Assembly: GCA_902497215.1 (NCBI GenBank)
Contig: CABVEH010000058.1
Span: 1-7,044, forward strand
Length of the DNA stretch: 7,044 nucleotides
Origin: an uncultured Eggerthellaceae bacterium
Lineage (GTDB): Bacteria; Actinomycetota; Coriobacteriia; Coriobacteriales; Eggerthellaceae
Direction of reading: 5' to 3'
Under the pieces are notes generated by a model. The model was not told where the DNA came from. It ran no database searches and saw only the letters and a program-made list of their open reading frames with translations. Every line of letters begins with the position of its first letter. The stretch's first letter is position 1. Of the stretch, positions 1 to 6,126 are shown piece after piece. Position numbers and translations under genes: made by a program.

Positions 1-114
1 CTGGAGATTCCCGTCTGGGTCAGCGAGTCGGCCCTCACCAACGTCGTGTCGGGCTGCCTGAAGGTGCTGGAGACCCCGACGGCGCTCAGGCAGACCTTGA
101 TGCGCTCGAAGTAA
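1..114 (+). CDS. mreB: MreB rod-shape actin homologue, C-terminal 37 residues (5' truncated by window)
   Basis: The first frame is open from base 1 and ends at TAA 112-114, giving 37 residues. The piece starts IPVWVSESALTNVVSGCLK and continues to a final LMRSK. This resembles the end of MreB proteins, where an I-P-V-x-x-(A/S)-x-x-(A/P)-L-x-x-V-x-x-G segment is followed by a short helix near the C-terminus. MreB is a cytoplasmic actin-like ATPase whose membrane-bound filaments organise the elongation complex. The assignment rests on this short tail and on mreC and mreD following immediately; the ATP-binding motifs lie outside the window. Another MreB paralogue (Mbl type) cannot be excluded. 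The stop codon directly abuts the GTG start of mreC with no spacer. Confidence 0.85.
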   Translation: MEIPVWVSESALTNVVSGCLKVLETPTALRQTLMRSK

Positions 115-1065
115 GTGGCTCTCAACTTCCAGAACACCGGTCATACGCGGCTCGCGCGAATCCTGCTGGTCGTCTTCCTGGTCGCGTCCATACTGCTGAT
201 GACGCTCTATGCCGCGGAAGGCCAGGGCGGCTTCCTGCACAGCCTTCAGACGCAGGTCCATGCCATGTCGGCGCCTTTCCAGATGGTGGGGACCTCGGGA
301 GGCGCGCTTGCCGAAGGAGCCGGCGAGGCAGTGGGCGACGCCACCGCGGACGCCGGCACGCTTTCCGAGCTCAAGAGGCAGAACGAGGAGCTTACGAACC
401 TGCTCGCCCAGACCGAGGAGTACCGCCTCGAGATCGAGCGGCTTCAGGGGCTTCTGAACCTGAAGGAGACCTACAGCATCGACGGGGTGTCGGGCCGCGT
501 CATAGGCCACTCCACTGACGCATGGAACCAGACGATCACCATCGACATCGGCTCGTCCAGCGGCGTCGAGGCAGGACTCACGGTGGTAGGCCCGAGCGGC
601 GTCGTGGGACAGGTGGTGTCGTGCTCGGCCGGTTCGTCCACCGTCAGGCTGCTCAGCGACCCCAACTCGGGCGTGGCGGCCATGATCCAGTCGGTGCGTG
701 CGGAAGGGATCGTGCGCGGCTCGCTCAACGGCCTGCTGTACCTTGAGAACGTCGACGAGGACATAGTCGTCGAGGTGGGCGACGTGGTGCTTACCAGCGG
801 CCTTGGAGGAAGCTTCACGCGCGGCCTGCTGATCGGGCAGGTGGTCAGCGTCACCGGCAAGGCGTCCGACGACACCAGGACGATAATCGTCGCGGCCAAC
901 GAGAAGGCGGCCTCCCTCGAGGAGGTCATGGTGGTCTTCAGCGCGTTCTCGGACGCAGGCGAGCCGGGCGGCGCGTCCGGTGCCGACGGCTCAGGCGACC
1001 AGGCGTCCGGGGACGGAGACCAGGGGTCGCAGGATGGCGACGAAGGCGACGGTGGTTCCCAGTGA
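115..1065 (+). CDS. mreC: MreC rod shape-determining protein
   Basis: MreC is a bitopic membrane protein that links MreB to the wall synthases PBP2 and RodA and activates them from outside the membrane. The 316-residue product has a short cytoplasmic N-terminus, one hydrophobic segment at about residues 13-34, a predicted coiled coil at about 82-118 (L-K-R-Q-N-E-E-L heptads) and the MreC beta domains at about 125-275. Family signatures visible are W-N-Q-T-I-T-I-D-I-G, G-V-V-G-Q-V-V, V-R-L-L-S-D and G-D-V-V-L-T-S-G-L-G-G. Residues 279-316 form an acidic Gly/Ser/Asp-rich tail that is not part of the core fold. The start is GTG 115, immediately after the mreB stop. No convincing Shine-Dalgarno is present, so translation probably depends on coupling to mreB. 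The next in-frame ATG would cut into the membrane segment. The gene overlaps mreD by 4 bases. Confidence 0.95.
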   Translation: MALNFQNTGHTRLARILLVVFLVASILLMTLYAAEGQGGFLHSLQTQVHAMSAPFQMVGTSGGALAEGAGEAVGDATADAGTLSELKRQNEELTNLLAQTEEYRLEIERLQGLLNLKETYSIDGVSGRVIGHSTDAWNQTITIDIGSSSGVEAGLTVVGPSGVVGQVVSCSAGSSTVRLLSDPNSGVAAMIQSVRAEGIVRGSLNGLLYLENVDEDIVVEVGDVVLTSGLGGSFTRGLLIGQVVSVTGKASDDTRTIIVAANEKAASLEEVMVVFSAFSDAGEPGGASGADGSGDQASGDGDQGSQDGDEGDGGSQ

Positions 1066-1595
1066 CGCCCATGGCGGAAAGATGGCCCGTGGCCGTAGGC
1101 GCCGTGGTGGCCGTGCTGTTGCAGGTCGTCGTGGCCCCCAACGTTCACATCTTCGCCGCGGCCCCGAACTTCATCCTGTGCTACGTGGTGGCAATAGCGG
1201 TGGGAAACGCCCGTAAGGCGGGCTACATCATGCCCTTCGTCTGCGGCCTGCTGTACGACCTGCTTGGCTCGGGGCCGGTGGGCGCCATGGCCTTCGTGTG
1301 CGTCGCCGCGACGTTCCTTGCGTCGCTTGCCTTCCAGGCGCTTGACAACGAGACGCTGTTCATCCCGCTTGCGATAATCCTGGCGTCGTGCTTCCTTGCC
1401 GAGCTGGGTTATGGCCTTTTGATGATTGCGTGTGGCATGGATGTCAGTTTGCTGGATGCCTTGCTGCAGGTGTGCCTGCCGTGCGGCCTGTATGATACGG
1501 TCTTGTCGATGATTGCCTACCCGCTCGTGCTCAGGTTCGTGCTGAGAGGCAAGCAGCAGAACGAGATGACCATCATCGACACAGGGATCGACTAG
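1062..1595 (+). CDS. mreD: MreD rod shape-determining membrane protein
   Basis: MreD is a small multi-pass membrane protein that partners MreC in the elongation complex and is thought to counterbalance MreC's activation of PBP2/RodA. The 177-residue product is almost wholly hydrophobic, with about five to six likely membrane segments (near residues 8-26, 34-48, 54-68, 75-92, 100-123 and 132-160). Family features are the P-N-F-I-L-C segment at 35-40 and the G-L-L-Y-D-L-L-G-S-G-P-V-G motif at 62-74, which matches the G-x-x-x-D-x-x-x-x-x-x-x-G core of MreD. The start chosen is GTG 1062, which overlaps the mreC stop as GTGA and fits re-initiation. ATG 1071, three codons later, is an alternative. 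The short C-terminal tail (RGKQQNEMTIIDTGID) is hydrophilic. Bases 1401-1450 are lower in GC than the rest of the gene. Confidence 0.93.
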   Translation: MTPMAERWPVAVGAVVAVLLQVVVAPNVHIFAAAPNFILCYVVAIAVGNARKAGYIMPFVCGLLYDLLGSGPVGAMAFVCVAATFLASLAFQALDNETLFIPLAIILASCFLAELGYGLLMIACGMDVSLLDALLQVCLPCGLYDTVLSMIAYPLVLRFVLRGKQQNEMTIIDTGID

Positions 1596-1603
1596 GTTTC
1601 GAA

Positions 1604-3766
1604 ATGCTCGAAGGAATCATTGCGGCCATAGCAACCGTGCTCGTCGTGGCGTGCGTCGCGCTGCTCGTTTACATCCTGAAGGGCAGGAAGAGCCGTTCCG
1701 ACATCGTGTCCAACGACGAGATCGAGAGCATCGAGACGTATGGCGTGGGTTCCACGTCCCCTGCTGGGGCGTCGGCGTCGCCCGGCGGAGCCCCAGGCGT
1801 GCACGTGAAGACCTCCGAGGAGTCCCTTGCGAAGCCTTCGCAGAGGCTGTCGGGGCGGTTCGGCGCCCTGGCGGCCTTCGTCGCGGCCGTGTTCGCAGCT
1901 CTCGGGGCCAAGCTTTGGTCGATGCAGCTGCTGGGCAACGCCGGATATGCCGATGAGGCGCGCGAGAACCTGATGAAGACGGTGTCGACCCCTGCGCCGC
2001 GCGGATGCATCTACGACAGGCACGGGCGCGTGCTTGTGAAGAACAACCCCAGCCAGACCGTGCTGGCCGAGGCGTCCGTCGCAGACGACAACGACGTGAT
2101 CAAGCGCCTTTCCGCCGTGCTCGGGATACCCGAGGGCGTGGTCAGGCAGCGCGTGAAGGACGAATCGCAAGGCGCGCAGAGCCAACGCGTCGTGGCGTCG
2201 GGTGTGCGCCTGCGCGACGTGGCGTTCATATCCGAGCACAGCGACGCCTATCCCGGCATATCCATAGAGCAGCGCACGCTCAGGGAGTACCCTTACGGCG
2301 CGCTTGCGGCGCATGCGCTGGGCTACACGGGCGCCCCTACCGAGGAGGAGCTCGAGAAGACCCCGAAGGGCCGCGTCATAGAATCGAACGACATAATCGG
2401 GAAGAGCGGCGTGGAGCTGTACTACGACGGAATACTGTCCGGCGAGAAGGGGTCGCGCCGCATGGTGGTCGATGCCGCTGGAAAGGTCGTGAACGTGGTG
2501 GGGGAGACCGACCCGCAGAAGGGCTCCGACGTCCACCTGTCGCTCGACCTTCACGCCCAGTACGTTGCCGACAAGGCCCTGGCCGAGACCATAGCCCCCG
2601 AAGGCGACATCGGTACCGGGGCCGGCGTCTCGGCTTCTGTCGTGGCGATGGACCTGCGCGACGGCGGCATAACGGTCATGGCCAACTACCCCACATACGA
2701 CCTTACGCACCTGACCGACGGGATCCCCCAGGACATTTGGGAGCTCTACAACTCCGAGGAGTCGCATTCCCCGTTCATCAACCGGGCGATAAACGGGCAG
2801 TACCCGCCCGCTTCGACCTTCAAGGCCTTCACGGCCATGGCTGGCCTTGCGTACGGTTTCGCGAACTACGGCAGCACCTGGAGATGCACCGGCGAATGGG
2901 ACGGCTTCGGGTCGGGCGACATACAGAAATGCTGGGAGCTTAAGGGCCACGGCACGCTCGACCTGCATGGCGGCATCGTGAACTCCTGCGACGTCGTGTT
3001 CTACGACATCGCCAAGTCGTTCTTCGACCACGGCCCCGAGGGAACGGGGGAGCTTTCTGAGACCGCGCTTCAGGAATACATCCGCCAGTACGGCTTCGGC
3101 GACGCGACCGGAATCGACCTCGACGGCGAATCCACCGGGCGCGTTCCGACGCCCGAATGGAAGGCCGACCAATGGCGCAACGTCCCGTCCGAGGCCCTGT
3201 GGCTCGGCGGCGACTATTCGAACATGATCATAGGGCAGGGCGACATGCTGGTGACCCCGGTGCAGCAGGCATGCGCGTATTGCGCTATAGCCACCGGACG
3301 CATTCTGAAGCCGCACCTCATCAAGGAGGTCCACAACGGGGCGGGCGACGTGGTGTTCTCGGCCGAGGCCGAGGTGGTCGCCGAGCCCGACGTCGACAAC
3401 GACCACCTTGAGTACGTGCGTCGGTCGCTCCACGACATGCTCGCCTCCAACAACATGCTGAGCAGCATGTATGCGAAGCTTGGCGTGGACGCTGCAGCGA
3501 AGTCCGGCACCGCCGAGCACACCGACCGCGAGGACGACGCCTGGTTCGCCGCCTATGCGCCATACGACGACCCGCGCTATGTCTGCGTGTGCGTCGTCGA
3601 GCAGGGCGGAAGCGGAAGCACCGTGGCAGGTCCCATAGTCGGCAAGGTCCTCGCGGCGCTGCAGGAAAGCGACGAGAACCCCGAGGCCGAGGCTGGTTAC
3701 ATCGGTGGGTCTTCCGGCGTGTCCAGGGTCAAGGAGTTCAAGGGCGGCGGGGGGCGCCAGGACTGA
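1604..3766 (+). CDS. mrdA: Penicillin-binding protein 2, elongation-specific transpeptidase
   Basis: This is a class B penicillin-binding protein, a DD-transpeptidase that cross-links side-wall peptidoglycan made by RodA. All three active-site motifs of the transpeptidase domain are present: S404-T-F-K407 within Y-P-P-A-S-T-F-K, S461-C-D463 (the SxD form of SxN seen in PBP2) and K633-S-G-T. The order is a hydrophobic segment at 4-26, a Ser/Gly/Pro-rich linker at about 47-66, a second hydrophobic segment at about 86-103, the dimerisation/pedestal domain at about 130-310 (opening with P-R-G-x-I-Y-D-R-x-G-R) and the transpeptidase domain at about 340-685, followed by a hydrophilic tail. At 720 residues it is longer than E. 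coli PBP2 (about 630). The usual PBP2 has one membrane anchor, so the first segment is extra. The start is ATG 1604 with only a weak TAGG upstream; an internal GTG at 1799 behind GGAG would give a single-anchor form. rodA follows after one base. Confidence 0.95.
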   Translation: MLEGIIAAIATVLVVACVALLVYILKGRKSRSDIVSNDEIESIETYGVGSTSPAGASASPGGAPGVHVKTSEESLAKPSQRLSGRFGALAAFVAAVFAALGAKLWSMQLLGNAGYADEARENLMKTVSTPAPRGCIYDRHGRVLVKNNPSQTVLAEASVADDNDVIKRLSAVLGIPEGVVRQRVKDESQGAQSQRVVASGVRLRDVAFISEHSDAYPGISIEQRTLREYPYGALAAHALGYTGAPTEEELEKTPKGRVIESNDIIGKSGVELYYDGILSGEKGSRRMVVDAAGKVVNVVGETDPQKGSDVHLSLDLHAQYVADKALAETIAPEGDIGTGAGVSASVVAMDLRDGGITVMANYPTYDLTHLTDGIPQDIWELYNSEESHSPFINRAINGQYPPASTFKAFTAMAGLAYGFANYGSTWRCTGEWDGFGSGDIQKCWELKGHGTLDLHGGIVNSCDVVFYDIAKSFFDHGPEGTGELSETALQEYIRQYGFGDATGIDLDGESTGRVPTPEWKADQWRNVPSEALWLGGDYSNMIIGQGDMLVTPVQQACAYCAIATGRILKPHLIKEVHNGAGDVVFSAEAEVVAEPDVDNDHLEYVRRSLHDMLASNNMLSSMYAKLGVDAAAKSGTAEHTDREDDAWFAAYAPYDDPRYVCVCVVEQGGSGSTVAGPIVGKVLAALQESDENPEAEAGYIGGSSGVSRVKEFKGGGGRQD
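1787..1801 (+). promoter_or_regulatory. Possible internal ribosome binding site and GTG start within mrdA
   Basis: GGAG at 1787-1790 is followed after 8 bases by an in-frame GTG at 1799-1801 (Val66). Translation from here would give a 655-residue PBP2 with just one N-terminal hydrophobic segment, the normal architecture of the family. The upstream codons 1604-1798 also look coding in the same frame (GC-rich third positions and a clear hydrophobic helix), so the longer form is preferred. This may be an alternative start or a chance match in purine-rich DNA. Confidence 0.25.
3759..3762 (+). promoter_or_regulatory. Shine-Dalgarno deciding the rodA start
   Basis: AGGA at 3759-3762 lies 5 bases before ATG 3768 and inside the last codons of mrdA. 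It supports the ATG that begins MPLPQID as the rodA start over an in-frame ATG at 3705. The earlier codon would add 21 Arg/Gly/Ser-rich residues that are simply the mrdA C-terminal region read in another frame. Confidence 0.55.
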
Positions 3767-3767
3767 C

Positions 3768-5003
3768 ATGCCCCTTCCGCAGATAGACAGCGTCGTCGCG
3801 AAGCCGAAGCACGCGATGCCCTACAACGCGAAGCGCAAGTCGAAGCTTGCCACCTACGTGTGCATGCCCCTTGCCGTCGTGGTCCTTCTTCTGGTCGCCT
3901 ACGGCCTTCTCATCTGCTGGTCGGCGACCAACAACGACCCTTCGTACAGCTTCATGAACCAGCTGGTGGGCGTTCTCGGAGGGCTTGTGGTGATGGCGGC
4001 GGTGACCGCGTTCGACTACCGCAAGTTCACCGGGATGTACATCGTAATGCTCGTCGTCAGCTGCGTGCTGATATTGTCCCCGCATCTGCCCATCATCGGA
4101 GTGAACGCCATGGGGGCGCAGTCGTGGATAAAGATCGGCGTGCAGGTGCAGCCCGGCGAATTTGCCAAGGTCACCATCGTCCTGTTCGCCGCCAGCCTCG
4201 TCGCCAGGTACGGCGGCAAGCTGAACGACCTGCGCGAGTACTGCAAGGCCGTCGGCCTGCTGGTCATTCCCTTCCTCTGCATAATGACGCAGCCCGACCT
4301 GGGAACGGGGCTCGTTTACCTGTTCATCGCCGCCACGACGCTCGTCATGGGCGGCGCGAAGACGAAGTATCTGCTGGTGTCGCTCGGCATCTTCGTGGCG
4401 GCCATCGTCTGCGTGTTCGCCCTCGACGAGCTTCTGAAGTACCAGACCGAGGACGGGTCCACCGAGTACAGGCTGCTGAAGCAGTACCAGCGCTCGCGCC
4501 TTCTCGTGTTCCTGAACCAGGATTCGCTCGAGGCCACCGACGAGGGCTACAACCTGAAGCAGGCCATGATCGCCATCGGGTCGGGCGGCCTGTTCGGAAA
4601 GGGGCTGGGCGCATCCACCCAGTCCGCGCTCGGGTTTTTGCCCGAGGCCCCCACCGACTTCATATTCTGCGTGCTGGCCGAGGAGTTCGGCTTCGTGGGC
4701 GTTGTCGCGCTGCTCGGCCTGTACATAGCCATGGTCGCCATATCGCTGCACATCGCCCGCAGCTGCGACAACCTGTTCGGGATGCTGGTGATATGCGCCA
4801 TCGTCGGGATGTGGATGTTCCAGATTCTGGAGAACATCGGCATGTGTTGCGGATTGATGCCAATCACTGGAATTCCTTTACCTTTCGTCAGCTATGGTTC
4901 ATCATTTATGCTCGTCAACTTCGCCATGCTCGGGCTGATAGGCTCGGTGTATTCGCATGAGAACCGCGTCGGGAAAGGGATGAAGTATGCAACTGCCCGT
5001 TAA
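3768..5003 (+). CDS. rodA: RodA, SEDS-family peptidoglycan glycosyltransferase
   Basis: RodA polymerises lipid II into glycan strands during elongation and works as a complex with PBP2, encoded just upstream. The 411-residue product has about ten membrane segments. SEDS family motifs are visible in order: Q-P-G-E-F-A-K at 128-134, Q-P-D-L-G-T-G at 175-181, Y-Q-R-S-R-L-L-V-F-L at 240-249, G-S-G-G-L-F-G-K-G-L-G at 271-281, P-T-D-F-I-F-x-x-L-A-E-E-F-G at 295-308 and P-L-P-F-V-S-Y-G-S-S at 370-379. Asp297 in the PTDFIF motif should correspond to the essential Asp of other SEDS polymerases (from memory, Asp262 of E. coli RodA). The N-terminus carries about 28 hydrophilic, Lys-rich residues before the first helix, so the protein is longer than E. 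coli RodA (370). FtsW is an alternative SEDS protein, but the mreBCD-PBP2 context favours RodA. The last 17 bases overlap the next gene. Confidence 0.94.
   Translation: MPLPQIDSVVAKPKHAMPYNAKRKSKLATYVCMPLAVVVLLLVAYGLLICWSATNNDPSYSFMNQLVGVLGGLVVMAAVTAFDYRKFTGMYIVMLVVSCVLILSPHLPIIGVNAMGAQSWIKIGVQVQPGEFAKVTIVLFAASLVARYGGKLNDLREYCKAVGLLVIPFLCIMTQPDLGTGLVYLFIAATTLVMGGAKTKYLLVSLGIFVAAIVCVFALDELLKYQTEDGSTEYRLLKQYQRSRLLVFLNQDSLEATDEGYNLKQAMIAIGSGGLFGKGLGASTQSALGFLPEAPTDFIFCVLAEEFGFVGVVALLGLYIAMVAISLHIARSCDNLFGMLVICAIVGMWMFQILENIGMCCGLMPITGIPLPFVSYGSSFMLVNFAMLGLIGSVYSHENRVGKGMKYATAR
4841..4920 (+). other. AT-rich patch inside the 3' part of rodA
   Basis: By hand count, 34 of these 80 bases are G or C (42.5%), far below the flanking sequence. 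The patch encodes the conserved PITGIPLPFVSYGSS region and uses codons rare elsewhere in the window (ATT, CCT, TTA, TCA, TTT). The reading frame is intact, so this is a compositional anomaly and not gene damage. Confidence 0.7.
4974..4980 (+). promoter_or_regulatory. Ribosome binding site for the DUF697-like gene, inside rodA
   Basis: AAAGGGA at 4974-4980 lies 6 bases before ATG 4987 and is one of the better Shine-Dalgarno matches in the window. It fixes the start of the downstream gene inside the rodA coding sequence, giving a 17-base overlap. Ribosomes finishing rodA would sit on this site, so translation of the two genes is probably coupled. Confidence 0.65.
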
Positions 5004-6123
5004 CGTCTCCGAGGTGCTTAAGATAGCGACCGACATGAAGGAGGTCGCGAACACGCCCATATCCGTGTCCATCTACATCGACGACACGGCCCCCGGTGCG
5101 CTGGTGGGGCATGTCCGCTCGGCATTCTCCAGCGCGGCCGAGCACACGAGGGTCACGATCGACTACCTCGACGACGACCCCATCAACATCAAGAGCAACG
5201 AGGACGCGGGCATACTGGTCGCAGGGGACTCGCCCCGCATCGGCGAGGAGGCCAAGCGCCTTCGCGATGCCGGCGTTCCGGCGATGGTGGTGTGCGCCGA
5301 CCCGGCCGTAGTGGAGGAGATCGCCAGGCAGGCCGGATGCCCCATCCCTGCAGCTGACGTCGTGGCTCCTGTTAAGCTGGAGTCGCAGCTGGTGGCGAAC
5401 ATCGTCTCGAAGATACCCTTCGTCGGTGCAGCAGGGCCGTCGAAGCACGGGGCAGAGCGCGTCGAGGACACGCCCGACGGGCCCGTGGTCGAGGCTGTTG
5501 GGGACGATTCGTCCGTCGGGGCGGTCGCGCTGGACGAGGAGTCGTTCAGGGTGCTCGACACGCGCATGGGCAAGTGGGTGATATCCGCCATAAAGGACAA
5601 GGACCTCGCCTTCGCCATGTCGTTCCCGTTCATCAGGAGGCCTCTGGCCGAGGATGCCATAACCGCCACGTCGCTTCAGAACTGCGCCGTGGGCCTGGTG
5701 CCGTTCCTTCCAGGGGCCGACATGCCCATAATGACGCTCAACCAGGTGAAGATGACCCTGCAGATAGCCACCGCGTACGGCCAGCCGCTCGACGCCGACC
5801 GCGTGAAGGAGATAGCGGTCATAGTCGCCGGCGCGTTCCTGTGCCGCAACCTGGTGCGCACCGCAACCAAGGCCATACCCTTCGCAGGATGGATCATCAG
5901 CGGCGGCATGGGGTTCGCGGCCACCGAGGCCATGGGGCGCGCGATGATCGAATACTTCGAGGCGGGCGGTGACATAGTGGGCGTGGCCAGCGTCATGCAG
6001 ACTGCCCGTGACGCGGCGATGAAGGCCTCGAAGCAGGCAGCCGCATCCCCTGCGGGTCAAAGTCTCATCGCCAAGGCCAAGCAGCTTGCAGGCGACGTCG
6101 CCGCGGCCGGCAAGGCGAAATAG
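4987..6123 (+). CDS. Uncharacterised DUF697-like protein with a degenerate GTPase-like N-terminal domain
   Basis: I recognise no named gene. The 378-residue product falls into three parts. Residues 24-145 have the alternating strand/helix pattern of a P-loop GTPase: strand S-V-S-I-Y-I, then D-D-T-A-P-G-A-L-V where a Walker A loop would sit, then A-G-I-L-V-A-G-D-S, then V-P-A-M-V-V-C-A-D (the position of NKxD). The GxxxxGK[ST] lysine and the NKxD motif are both missing. Residues 146-210 are an acidic linker. Residues 215-326 resemble DUF697 (P-I-M-T-L-N-Q-V-K-M-T-L-Q-I-A-T-A-Y-G, later A-I-P-F-A-G-W-I-I-S-G-G-M-G and T-E-A-M-G-R-A-M-I-E-Y-F), with weakly hydrophobic helices that could sit in or on the membrane. 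An Ala/Lys-rich helical tail ends the protein. DUF697 occurs in YcjF and at the C-terminus of some Era-like GTPases. Placement directly after rodA suggests, but does not show, a role in elongation. The domain calls come from memory of family patterns. Confidence 0.7.
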   Translation: MQLPVNVSEVLKIATDMKEVANTPISVSIYIDDTAPGALVGHVRSAFSSAAEHTRVTIDYLDDDPINIKSNEDAGILVAGDSPRIGEEAKRLRDAGVPAMVVCADPAVVEEIARQAGCPIPAADVVAPVKLESQLVANIVSKIPFVGAAGPSKHGAERVEDTPDGPVVEAVGDDSSVGAVALDEESFRVLDTRMGKWVISAIKDKDLAFAMSFPFIRRPLAEDAITATSLQNCAVGLVPFLPGADMPIMTLNQVKMTLQIATAYGQPLDADRVKEIAVIVAGAFLCRNLVRTATKAIPFAGWIISGGMGFAATEAMGRAMIEYFEAGGDIVGVASVMQTARDAAMKASKQAAASPAGQSLIAKAKQLAGDVAAAGKAK

Positions 6124-6126
6124 CGC

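Noticed and set aside
1596..1603. Candidate promoter or terminator between mreD and mrdA
   Set aside because: The gap is only 8 bases and contains no hairpin or -10/-35 elements.
3453..3470. Perfect 7-base inverted repeat with a 4-base loop (ACATGCT GAGC AGCATGT)
   Set aside because: It lies inside the mrdA transpeptidase domain, encodes ordinary residues (NMLSSM), is not followed by a T run and is short enough to occur by chance.
3705..3767. Upstream ATG extending rodA by 21 residues
   Set aside because: The added residues are Arg/Gly/Ser-rich and come from mrdA coding sequence in another frame. ATG 3768 has AGGA at a suitable distance and gives the usual one-base junction of this operon.
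1592..3769. 725-residue open frame on the minus strand covering all of mrdA
   Set aside because: It is the exact antisense shadow of a gene with complete PBP2 active-site motifs. The translation is rich in His, Arg, Val and Gly with no recognisable domain, as expected from GC-rich third positions read backwards.
3738..4751. 337-residue minus-strand frame over rodA
   Set aside because: Antisense shadow of a clear SEDS protein; composition is Gln/His/Arg/Gly-rich and no domain is recognisable.
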